DNA from: Oligoflexaceae bacterium
Lineage (GTDB): Bacteria; Bdellovibrionota_B; Oligoflexia; Oligoflexales; Oligoflexaceae
DNA length: 8,917 nucleotides
Assembly: GCA_947474445.1 (NCBI GenBank)
Contig: CANJJY010000169.1
Coordinates: 1-8,917, forward strand
Direction of reading: 5' to 3'
Below, piece by piece: positions 1 to 6,396 of this stretch. The translations under genes and the position numbers were made by a program. The notes under the pieces were generated by a model. It saw nothing but the letters and a program-made list of their open reading frames with translations. It had not been told where the DNA came from and ran no database searches. The first letter of the stretch is position 1; the number at the start of each line of letters is the position of its first letter.

Positions 1-457
1 CGGCGTCGGTACCTTAACAGGCAGTGTGCAGAACCAGATCGTCTCAGCCCAAAGTACCCTGCGGGCCGATGAGCCGCTGAGCGGCAGTGGCGACGTGTTT
101 CGGCTGCATTTTTCTCCAGAACGTGAAGATCAAGGTCACGCCTCGCGGCGACGCCTCAGTCCTCTGAGTTGGGAGGAAATGGATGAAAATCGAAACCAAA
201 CCATTCAGGTTGAATTGTCACCGCGCGGTGAAGATTTCCTGATGACCCGGATCGGCCCCGAGGGCAACCGCCACCGCGGCTTCGCGAAAACCTACGGGCC
301 CGTCCTCTATTGGGACGTTTACGGTGAGCATGGGCAGTCGACGCAAGGTATCGAGGTGCGCGATGAGCTCAGCCATCAGCAATTTTCTATCAGACGCAAT
401 TATCTCTATGGCCAGCTGATCAGCCTCGAGGGTTGGCAGTTGTCACAGCACGAATAA
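1..457 (+). CDS. 3' part of an unrecognised gene, first visible member of the RCCR-like operon
   Basis: The frame is open from base 2 to the TAA at 455-457 and has no stop upstream, so the gene enters from outside the window. About 151 residues are visible. A GTG at 26 could be mistaken for a start, but it has no convincing ribosome binding site. I do not recognise a family. The visible part is polar, with alternating patterns that suggest beta strands, and no membrane segment. It ends in a strand-like stretch (YLYGQLISLEGW). A short piece of this, GQLIS, loosely resembles PKLIS in the first repeat of the third gene, so it may be another beta-barrel protein, but that similarity is weak. The next gene starts 11 nt after the stop, and its Shine-Dalgarno shares the last A of this stop codon, so the two are co-transcribed. 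Any functional link to tetrapyrroles is inferred from context only. Confidence 0.7.
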   Translation, partial: GVGTLTGSVQNQIVSAQSTLRADEPLSGSGDVFRLHFSPEREDQGHASRRRLSPLSWEEMDENRNQTIQVELSPRGEDFLMTRIGPEGNRHRGFAKTYGPVLYWDVYGEHGQSTQGIEVRDELSHQQFSIRRNYLYGQLISLEGWQLSQHE

Positions 458-462
458 AGGAG
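457..462 (+). promoter_or_regulatory. Ribosome binding site that fixes a TTG start
   Basis: AAGGAG lies 6 nt upstream of a TTG at 469-471 and overlaps the last base of the preceding stop codon. An ATG at 433 in the same frame lies inside the upstream gene and has no such site. The strong site supports the TTG as the real start of the RCCR-like gene. Confidence 0.75.
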
Positions 463-468
463 TTTTCC

Positions 469-1284
469 TTGAGTAGCGTAATACAATCGGTCGAAGAATT
501 GATCCAGCAGGCTCCCGATCGCAACAATCAAGAACATTTCAAAGCCATGTGGCAGGTCCTCACTGAGCTGCGCGATCGCATCGCGCGGCGCTTCGCTCTG
601 CGTCTCGATCCTTCGGTTGCTGACCTCGGCGTCTACGGTTCTCCTGATGGCAGTACCCAAGGTCATCTCACCGCCTGGGCGGGCGAAGAGATCGATTGGA
701 TGATCCATTCTTTCATGGGCACACCGGCCCATAGCTTTACCAACATGCACCTTACGGTCTGGCTCGGACCGCAGCTTGATGTGCCTCACTTTGGGATGGC
801 TCTCGGCACGATCCCCGATATGTTCTGCTACCTCGACCTCGTGCCGCGCAGCGATCTCTCGGTGGATCTCGATGCATTAGATCGCTATTACCAGCCGCGC
901 AACGCGACGTATTTAGCCTTCGAAGCCGATCCATCGTTTCGTCCCTTCACCAGCCGCGCGCTCTACATGCGTCAGGCGCAATCGCGCACGAGTCTCTGCT
1001 ACATGTCCGAGGCTACTCCGGAAAATCTGGAAAAGATCCGCTGCGCCGCCCACGAGCAACTCGATCAGTGGCTGGCCTGGGTCGATGCCGCCCTCCCCGT
1101 TCCAGCCGAGCAGCAGGCTCAGCTGGCAGCGCGCGATCTTCACGTTCGCCGCACCATCAGCGAACGCGATCCGGCGAACGTCATGGGTGAAAAAATTTTT
1201 GGCAAAGAACTCACCGATCGACTGGTCGGCACTCTTTGGGGACAATCTCGACAACTACCGCGCGCAGGGAGCTGGCAGCAATGA
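469..1284 (+). CDS. Red chlorophyll catabolite reductase-like protein (ferredoxin-dependent bilin reductase superfamily)
   Basis: In plants RCCR reduces red chlorophyll catabolite, an open-chain tetrapyrrole, with electrons from ferredoxin. The call rests on similarity to plant RCCR that I recall, not on a search. Counting from the TTG (271 residues), LDLVPRSDL (122-130) followed by a helix ending RYY (139-141) matches the plant LDLPHRKDL...YY segment. SRALYMR (162-168) matches SPSLFVR. RDLHVRR (222-228) plus SERD, then the segment KIFGKELTDRLV, matches RDKSFRR...EED and FGEEVSSRVV. Asp234 falls where I recall the plant pocket residue Asp291. The equivalent of plant Glu154 is not clear, so the reaction or substrate may differ. 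There is no signal peptide and no transit peptide, so it should be cytosolic. The TTG start is set by an AAGGAG site. The stop overlaps the next start by 4 nt (ATGA), implying translational coupling. Specificity is unknown; a biliverdin-like bilin is a reasonable guess in a non-phototroph. Confidence 0.75.
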   Translation: MSSVIQSVEELIQQAPDRNNQEHFKAMWQVLTELRDRIARRFALRLDPSVADLGVYGSPDGSTQGHLTAWAGEEIDWMIHSFMGTPAHSFTNMHLTVWLGPQLDVPHFGMALGTIPDMFCYLDLVPRSDLSVDLDALDRYYQPRNATYLAFEADPSFRPFTSRALYMRQAQSRTSLCYMSEATPENLEKIRCAAHEQLDQWLAWVDAALPVPAEQQAQLAARDLHVRRTISERDPANVMGEKIFGKELTDRLVGTLWGQSRQLPRAGSWQQ

Positions 1285-2249
1285 GTCAACAAACGCAGAC
1301 CGAATCCAAGTGGCAAGAAAAAATTACCGGGGAATGGTACGGTTGTCCTTCCGTCTTTGATGCTGACGGCCAGCACCTCGGCTATAACAAGGTCAATCGT
1401 TCGAGCGTCTTCGCCGAAGGCCGCACGACCTACTTCATGAACACTGAATTGCGCGTACGTGGTCCTCTGAGTTCGCGCTTTGAGGCCAAGGGTTTTGCGT
1501 TTGGCGTCGACGACCAAGGGCACAATCGGGTCTATCTCGGCCCTGATTTCTACGGCGCAGGACAGCCCTATGGTCATCTGGTCGATGCTCACTACTATTC
1601 GCCCGGTTGGTCGGCCGATCTCAAGACCATGGTCCATATTCTGCCAGACGGGAAAACCCAGGCCTATTCATCGCTGCTCTACGAAGGTCCCAAGTTGATT
1701 TCCGTTTTTAATGGGCTCTATCTGATGGCCACCGACTATGAGACCAACCCCGCTACCAAAGAGCGCATCGACGCCTTCGTTGCAGAAGAAAAAGAACGCG
1801 GTAATACCGCCCACGTCCTACCCATGAAAGATGCGGGCGAGTGGACGGGTGAGCTGAAAGTCTATGACGCTGAGCAAAAAGATTGCGGCGTGAGTCTCGC
1901 GCGGATGACCTACCGCCCGACCGATCTGCGGCGCGCCGATGTCAGCCTCTCGCTCGAAGGTGCCGTGAACCTAGCGGCCCGCTACTCGCGCGCACGCGAA
2001 GGCTTTCGCCACGACTTTCACGGACCTGATCTGTTTGGAAACGGCGTGAGCTATGGTCGCGCGCTTTACACGAGTCTTCATTTTCGTGGTGAAGCCTTGC
2101 GTCTGCGCGGTCGAGATTTTATTCTCGATGATCAGTATGCGATGAGCGTCGCTTGGCAGCTGTTCAAAGGCGAGCAACCGAGTCACGTGCTGTACGGCCT
2201 TTTGAAATGGACGCCGTCGGGCGAAGTCTTGAGCGCTCAGTATAAATAA
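1281..2249 (+). CDS. Duplicated beta-barrel (lipocalin/DUF3598-like) protein coupled to the RCCR-like gene
   Basis: The protein has 322 residues, no signal peptide and no membrane segment. It consists of two related halves. Each begins with a GEW motif (residues 17-19 and 186-188) followed by a VFDA or VYDA strand. Each later carries the same 12-residue pattern: GPDFYGAGQPYG at 87-98 and GPDLFGNGVSYG at 248-259. Both halves end in strands that close on a G-L-Y/L pattern. A double barrel that opens with GEWxG is reminiscent of the cyanobacterial DUF3598 and CpcS/CpcT-type lipocalins, which include bilin lyases. I see this as architectural similarity, not a confirmed family hit. The ATG at 1281 overlaps the upstream stop (ATGA) and has GGGAG about 9 nt before it; an in-frame ATG at 1236 lies inside the RCCR-like gene. 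Tight coupling to a putative bilin reductase suggests that it binds or chaperones the tetrapyrrole substrate or product. It is the last gene of the operon. Confidence 0.7.
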   Translation: MSQQTQTESKWQEKITGEWYGCPSVFDADGQHLGYNKVNRSSVFAEGRTTYFMNTELRVRGPLSSRFEAKGFAFGVDDQGHNRVYLGPDFYGAGQPYGHLVDAHYYSPGWSADLKTMVHILPDGKTQAYSSLLYEGPKLISVFNGLYLMATDYETNPATKERIDAFVAEEKERGNTAHVLPMKDAGEWTGELKVYDAEQKDCGVSLARMTYRPTDLRRADVSLSLEGAVNLAARYSRAREGFRHDFHGPDLFGNGVSYGRALYTSLHFRGEALRLRGRDFILDDQYAMSVAWQLFKGEQPSHVLYGLLKWTPSGEVLSAQYK

Positions 2250-2252
2250 CGA

Positions 2253-2278
2253 AGAGGGCCGGACCGTTCCGGCCCTTT
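2253..2278. terminator. Intrinsic terminator shared by two convergent operons
   Basis: A 9-bp stem (AGGGCCGGA at 2255-2263 pairs with TCCGGCCCT at 2268-2276) closes a 4-nt loop and is followed by TTTATT on the + strand. It starts 6 nt after the stop of the + strand operon and abuts the stop codon of the - strand hydrolase gene. On the - strand the stem is followed by a weaker CTTCGTTATTTA tract, so it is strongest for the + strand operon but plausibly works both ways. Confidence 0.85.
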
Positions 2279-3170
2279 ATTGCTTCTTTACCGAATCGCC
2301 CGCCACGCGATTAAAGAAATCCAGCACCATAGGCCGATAGGGACTGTCGCGACGGCCGAACGCCGCCGTGTGCCCATTCGCATGGACCTCTATGAATTCC
2401 TTAGGATTTCCAGCCGCCGCGTACAGCGCCTGGCCCTCTTCAAAGGGCACCACCGGATCATCGGGATTATGAAAGAAGATGAAGGGAACTTTAACAGCGC
2501 CGATCACAGCATCAGGCCGCGGATCGTCGGCAATGAGATACGAGAGCGGATACTGCAGCGGCCAACTCAACCAAAAGCTTGCAAGCTTGCGCCGGGCGAT
2601 ATCGCGATAGGAAGCAAAGCTGCTATCGATCACGATGCCACGCAGAGGGGGATAAGGGCATCGATGCAGAGCGACCGGCACCACCGCCCCCCCCAGACTC
2701 TGACCTATTATAAAAGTCGGCTGTTCCTTGAGGGCGGGATGCTGAGCCAACCACCCGAGCACCGCACAGGTATCGATAGCCAAACCTTTCTGGGTCGGCA
2801 TTTCCGCGGTCGATTGGCCATAGCCGCGGTAATCAAAGGTGATCACATCGTAGCCTTCTTTGGCAAGCCAGGCGACGTAGAGAAAATGAGTGCTCATATT
2901 CTCGCCGTTGCCATGAAGCTGGACGACGATGCGATGGAGCTTCTTCTCGGGTATGGCCTTGATCCACCACACGCCGAGCGAGATGTCATCTTCACTGGGG
3001 ATGAAATGTTCTTCATAGGCCAATTCCATCTTGGCCGGAGTGAGAACGATTTCATCGGTCGGATAATAGAAGAGCTGGCTACAAGCCGTCAGCCCTAACC
3101 ACGACCAAGCGAGCAGAAGGCTGCATAAGAGAGAGTTCTTTTTAGAAGTAATGTAGGAGGCCAAGCGCAT
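2277..3170 (-). CDS. Lipoprotein alpha/beta hydrolase (BEM46/ABHD13-like)
   Basis: This is a serine hydrolase of 297 residues predicted to be anchored in the envelope. The N-terminus is a lipoprotein signal: KK at 10-11, a hydrophobic stretch, then the lipobox LTAC with Cys30 and Ser31. The Ser at +2 favours the outer membrane. Fold landmarks are an HGNGE oxyanion motif (86-90), DYRGYGQS (113-120), the nucleophile elbow GQSLGG with Ser158, the acid in NPDDPVVP (Asp238 or its neighbour) and the base in NGHTAAF (His267). The order and spacing are complete, so it looks active; the substrate is unknown. The ATG at 3170 has a strong AAGGAGGAG site just before it, whereas the ATG 24 nt further upstream has none. 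The gene overlaps the end of the DUF4105 gene by 29 nt and closes the four-gene envelope operon. An 8-G tract on the coding strand follows the nucleophile codon. Confidence 0.85.
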   Translation of the reverse strand: MRLASYITSKKNSLLCSLLLAWSWLGLTACSQLFYYPTDEIVLTPAKMELAYEEHFIPSEDDISLGVWWIKAIPEKKLHRIVVQLHGNGENMSTHFLYVAWLAKEGYDVITFDYRGYGQSTAEMPTQKGLAIDTCAVLGWLAQHPALKEQPTFIIGQSLGGAVVPVALHRCPYPPLRGIVIDSSFASYRDIARRKLASFWLSWPLQYPLSYLIADDPRPDAVIGAVKVPFIFFHNPDDPVVPFEEGQALYAAAGNPKEFIEVHANGHTAAFGRRDSPYRPMVLDFFNRVAGDSVKKQ

Positions 3171-5091
3171 ACTCCTCCTTTTCGGCGACGTCATTGTTTG
3201 AAAGCGCCCGTTCCATGCGATAGGTTCCGCGAAGATTCACGGATTGAGCCAGAGTCAGCCCCACGCTTCCTTCCCACTCACTCAGCTGTTCATTGCTGCC
3301 GCGTAAACCTCTCTGCGCGAGATCGCCCCGCAGCTGCAAACGCAGAAGACGATACCAGTCCATCAGAATAAAAACTTCAGGTCCCGCTTGGATAAAGGCT
3401 TCGTGAGAACCGCGTCCCAGGCCACCTCCTGCTCCGGCGATCAGACCTGCCATCGTCACGCGCACCTGACTTTCAGTACCGGCTGATACCGCGTAGCCAT
3501 AGCCGAACTCCATGGCCGACTTTGAGCAGAGGTGCGAAGGGGTCGTGAGACAGACGCTTTCCCTCTCATAGGCCAGCCGGAAGCGCCAGCTCGCGGGCGT
3601 GAGCAGGCGTTCTTCACCATGCAAGGAGATAAGGTTCAACACGTCCACGCGCGAAAAGAGCAGGCGCGATGCCTCGGGTACATATTCAAACTGCATGGGC
3701 ATGATTTGGATCTGCATACCATCCGCATAGCCATTGTCATCGGAGAGTAGATCATGCAAAACGGGTTGCCAAGAGAGGCGAAGACGCGATTGTTCGGACA
3801 CCCGACTGGCGCCGAGCATCAACCAACTCTCCGAGTCGCCATTCGCTGGATTTCTTAGGAGGGGCGTCCGCTGCAATCTGTCGGCTGGGCCGAGACTCCG
3901 GCGAGATTGGAGGAGTTCGCCGCGCAGTTGTGCAAATTTCTCGGGCAGCTCATCGGCACCGAGCTTTTCTTTGAAGTCGATGTATTCGAGCGCTGCATCG
4001 ATCACCTTTCTTTTCGCGGCACTCGCCTGGTCAAAGGCGGCGAGAGACGTCTGCAGCTTCTGCTGAGCTATCAATTCTTTGAGGGCGGCAATTTCTCGCG
4101 GCGCGAGCTGGTCAAAGCGCTCAGCATAGCGTGACAGCGCCGACGGACGATACCGCTCCCCGCGCACCACGCCGGGCGTCCCCACCACGGACTTCAAACC
4201 TTCACTGGGCGTAGCCCAGTATTTGACTCTTTCAGTGAAGTTCCAGTCAGAACGGACGGTCTCGAGGAGCTGCAGGGGGATATAGGAACAGTTGTCATCG
4301 AAGTAGTAGTAATTCGCGTAAACCGGGCCGAGCTCCCAGAGACTCAGCAGCATCTTTTTGATCTGATCGGGATTGGCATCGAGCTCATATTCCCAGAGAT
4401 CACGGCTCTCAAGATTATTATATTCTTGGATCTTCATATAATAGGGCAAGAGACTGAAGCGTCCTGGATAACCGCCTAAACCGCCCTTGAGCGCGTAAAC
4501 GATGGCGTTATCGTCCTCAGGATAGGCGGCGTAATTGATCACCTCGTCCAAGAGATCAGACTGATGAACGCCCGTGCGTGGCCGATGCAAGCGAATGAAA
4601 AGGTGCCCAAACAAGGACGGCGGGCTGTCGGCAAAAAACGACGAGAAGACCAGCGACATGCGGTCGTAGTTGCGCTGAGCCCACCATTTATCAAATTGCT
4701 GACAAGGCACTGTAGCCCAATCGCTCGCGGCGAGGCCGAGTCGCTGACTGAGCCACGCTTTGCGGGCGGGAAAGCGGCATAAAGGATGCTGATCGGGTTC
4801 GCTCCCCACCTCCTGGGTGAGAAAGGCTTCCAGCGTCGCATCGAGTTCGGCCTGAGGATCGGTTTTCCCCGCCGGCGTCAGGTAGAACGCGGGATCATCG
4901 AACATGCCCGAAGGACCAAAGATTTTGAAGGGAACATAGAAGAGGATGCGCAGCCATTCCTTGTCCTCAGACAGTTTCAGCTGGCGAGCCTGGGCTTTGA
5001 CGACATCGAGGGAGGCGGAGGCTAAGGCAGACGGGATGTGTACGCTCAGGCAAAGGCTAAGGCAAACGAGGGCCTGAGCGACCCATTTCAA
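3142..5091 (-). CDS. Exported DUF4105 (Lnb N-terminal periplasmic domain) protein with C-terminal beta-rich region
   Basis: The protein has 649 residues from a TTG start. The first 26 residues form a clean signal peptide: LKWVAQ, a hydrophobic core and cleavage after SALASA. The DUF4105 core spans about 145-290. It shows FGHLFIRL with His163, then INYAAY, a GGYPGRFS loop, PYYMKIQEYNN, RDLWEYEL and DDNCSY with Cys268. The conserved His and Cys fit the papain-like fold proposed for this family, so a cysteine hydrolase or acyltransferase of the envelope is plausible but unproven. After a helical stretch (about 315-405), the C-terminal 210 residues are strand-rich and end in HYF. A terminal Phe after alternating residues resembles an outer-membrane beta-signal. 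The start is not certain. TTG 5091 lies 10 nt after the previous stop and has an AAAGG site only 2 nt away. An ATG at 5205 has AGGA 8 nt upstream, but would overlap the preceding gene by about 100 nt and bury the signal peptide. Confidence 0.85.
   Translation of the reverse strand: MKWVAQALVCLSLCLSVHIPSALASASLDVVKAQARQLKLSEDKEWLRILFYVPFKIFGPSGMFDDPAFYLTPAGKTDPQAELDATLEAFLTQEVGSEPDQHPLCRFPARKAWLSQRLGLAASDWATVPCQQFDKWWAQRNYDRMSLVFSSFFADSPPSLFGHLFIRLHRPRTGVHQSDLLDEVINYAAYPEDDNAIVYALKGGLGGYPGRFSLLPYYMKIQEYNNLESRDLWEYELDANPDQIKKMLLSLWELGPVYANYYYFDDNCSYIPLQLLETVRSDWNFTERVKYWATPSEGLKSVVGTPGVVRGERYRPSALSRYAERFDQLAPREIAALKELIAQQKLQTSLAAFDQASAAKRKVIDAALEYIDFKEKLGADELPEKFAQLRGELLQSRRSLGPADRLQRTPLLRNPANGDSESWLMLGASRVSEQSRLRLSWQPVLHDLLSDDNGYADGMQIQIMPMQFEYVPEASRLLFSRVDVLNLISLHGEERLLTPASWRFRLAYERESVCLTTPSHLCSKSAMEFGYGYAVSAGTESQVRVTMAGLIAGAGGGLGRGSHEAFIQAGPEVFILMDWYRLLRLQLRGDLAQRGLRGSNEQLSEWEGSVGLTLAQSVNLRGTYRMERALSNNDVAEKEEYALGLLHYF
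3172..3181 (-). promoter_or_regulatory. Ribosome binding site of the lipoprotein hydrolase
   Basis: On the - strand AAAGGAGGAG ends 1 nt before the ATG at 3170-3168. It lies inside the 3' end of the DUF4105 gene. It decides the start at 3170 over the upstream in-frame ATG at 3194, which has no purine-rich site. The core can pair with 16S rRNA in several registers, giving about 3 to 5 nt of spacing. Confidence 0.65.
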
Positions 5092-5101
5092 GACCTTTCG
5101 A

Positions 5102-5728
5102 TCAGCTCGCGAGCGTGCATTCAGGAGCCAAGAGAGGATCGGCATGAATAGCAGACTTAAAGTTTTGAAGAACGGTTTCGGCTCGTTGATCAGCAAAAAT
5201 TTCATCAAACTTTTCCTGGCTTAGTTGCCCGAGGCGAACCCGAGGTTCTTCACCGCCGCAACCAAAGATTTCAGCAAGACCGTTGAGGTGGTCGCCGCCG
5301 CCTTGGGCCGCTTCTTTGCTCAGGGAGCTTAGATTCGCGATGACGAAAACCTTTTGTTCAACTGAGGCCATTTCCGATTTGCTGTGCACGCAGTTACTTG
5401 TGCCGCTGGTAATCGCCGAAGTCTGAGAACCAAAAAGCGCATTAAGAAAGAAAGCCCCGATTTGTGGGCCTCTAAACTTATTTTTAATAATCACTGATCC
5501 CAAGCCACAGCCGGCCATACCGTAAGGGGCATCATCCGTCGCGGCCATGGCCGGTTCGGATGAAGCTTCCATAGAAGATGCCGCAGGCGCAGCCGATGCG
5601 GCTGGATCCGCGGGCGCCGCTGCCGCGGGAGCCGCTTTTGCTTTGCCGCCCTTACTCTTTTTGGGAGCAGCGTTGAGGCTCGATGCCATGATCATAAGAC
5701 TGAGGCAAGCATAGGAGATGTATTTCAT
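5102..5728 (-). CDS. Exported DUF3015 protein A with Ala/Pro/Lys-rich linker
   Basis: The protein has 208 residues. Residues 1 to about 21 are a signal peptide (MKYISY, hydrophobic core, LNAA). Residues 22-68 are low-complexity, first Lys/Gly and then Ala/Pro/Ser, probably a flexible spacer. The DUF3015 domain follows with its hallmark YGMAGCGLGS (about 69-78), then SQTSAITSGTSNC. It has four cysteines (74, 113, 157, 204) at positions matching those of its neighbour paralogue, which suggests two disulfides in the periplasm. A hydrophobic insert of about 20 residues after GLGS is absent from the paralogue. The ATG at 5728 is preferred: AAAAAGG lies 8 nt upstream and the signal peptide begins there. 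An in-frame TTG at 5746 would put extra charged residues before it. The function of DUF3015 is not known. It follows paralogue B by 36 nt and precedes the DUF4105 gene by 10 nt, so all are co-expressed. Confidence 0.85.
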   Translation of the reverse strand: MKYISYACLSLMIMASSLNAAPKKSKGGKAKAAPAAAAPADPAASAAPAASSMEASSEPAMAATDDAPYGMAGCGLGSVIIKNKFRGPQIGAFFLNALFGSQTSAITSGTSNCVHSKSEMASVEQKVFVIANLSSLSKEAAQGGGDHLNGLAEIFGCGGEEPRVRLGQLSQEKFDEIFADQRAETVLQNFKSAIHADPLLAPECTLAS

Positions 5729-5764
5729 TTCTTCTACCTTTTTCAATGGGTGGTTCGATCACAC

Positions 5765-6262
5765 TCAGCCGAGGTCGCTGCAGTTTTTGGCCAATTCCTG
5801 GTCTTTGCTCAGTTCATCTTTAGCGGTGTCGAGCAGCTGCGAGATGCCAGGCGCACTGAAAATCGCTTCGTAGCTCTTGATGAGTGTAGCGGAAGCCTGC
5901 GAGCGAACAGCGTCACTACAACCAAGAACTTCCGTAAATGCGGTGATCGTTCCGCCTTCGCCTTGGGCCATTTCCTTCTGCAGCGTCGTGAGATTGGTGA
6001 CGAGGAAATCTTCCTGTTTCATGACCGCAGCCATTTCTGCAGGTGTTTTGCAGTTTGATGTCCCCGAAGTGATGCCAAAGCCTTTGGTATAGGTCGCATC
6101 ATTGGTGGTCGCAGCCGAAGTCTGGCTTCCACCGGTCCCAAAAACCATGGAACCAAGCCCACAGCCAGCCATCCCATAGGCTCGCTTCGCTTCGGCTGGG
6201 GTGTTGAGAGCAAAGGCAAGACCAAGACCTAAAAATGCAGGCGCAAACCTGTTCAGCCTCAT
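5765..6262 (-). CDS. Exported DUF3015 protein B
   Basis: The protein has 165 residues. It has a signal peptide (MRLNRF, hydrophobic core, cleavage after PAEA near residue 25), immediately followed by the DUF3015 domain: YGMAGCGLGSMVFG (29-42), SQTSA, then ITSGTSNC. Cysteines 34, 71, 115 and 161 match those of the adjacent paralogue A, so two conserved disulfides are likely. Unlike A it has no Ala/Pro linker, so it is the compact form and near the usual length I recall for the family. The start is firm: GAAGGAG lies 6 nt before the ATG. It is the first gene of the - strand envelope operon, with a sigma70-like promoter just upstream. The two genes are diverged tandem paralogues. The biochemical role of the family is not established. 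Confidence 0.88.
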   Translation of the reverse strand: MRLNRFAPAFLGLGLAFALNTPAEAKRAYGMAGCGLGSMVFGTGGSQTSAATTNDATYTKGFGITSGTSNCKTPAEMAAVMKQEDFLVTNLTTLQKEMAQGEGGTITAFTEVLGCSDAVRSQASATLIKSYEAIFSAPGISQLLDTAKDELSKDQELAKNCSDLG

Positions 6263-6289
6263 GATGAGCTCCTTCGTGATGAATAATCA

Positions 6290-6319
6290 AATATACAAGC
6301 TTATGTCTGGGCGAATCAA
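6290..6319 (-). promoter_or_regulatory. Probable sigma70 promoter of the DUF3015-DUF4105-hydrolase operon
   Basis: Reading the - strand, TTGATT (6319-6314) and TATATT (6295-6290) are separated by 18 nt. The -10 element lies about 27 nt upstream of the start codon at 6262, leaving a short leader with the GAAGGAG site. No other promoter-like pair of this quality precedes the remaining genes of the operon in the short gaps. Confidence 0.5.
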
Positions 6320-6373
6320 GTTCCGAAGGGGGGCCAAGGACATTCGGCGGCGAGTTTGCTGTAGTTAGACTCA

Positions 6374-6396
6374 TAAAGGGGACTTTCGCCCCTTTG
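6374..6396. terminator. Hairpin in intergenic DNA, possible terminator
   Basis: AAAGGGG (6375-6381) pairs with CCCCTTT (6389-6395) across a 7-nt loop. On the - strand the stem is followed by only TTTATGAG, a short U-run as in the confirmed terminator near 2270. It lies upstream of the operon promoter, so it is not a leader attenuator if that promoter is right. It may stop transcripts arriving from the ATPase side. The function is uncertain. Confidence 0.3.

Noticed and set aside
469..1284. Calling the reductase PcyA or another cyanobacterial bilin reductase
   Set aside because: The recognisable blocks match RCCR rather than the PcyA/HY2 subgroup as I recall them, so no gene symbol was assigned.
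1140..1637. 165-codon frame on the - strand across the RCCR-like and barrel genes
   Set aside because: It is antisense to two coupled genes with good starts, with no ribosome binding site or family match.
2280..3098. 272-codon open frame on the + strand opposite the hydrolase gene
   Set aside because: It is antisense to a complete alpha/beta hydrolase with lipobox and full catalytic set. Its product is His/Arg-rich with no recognisable domain.
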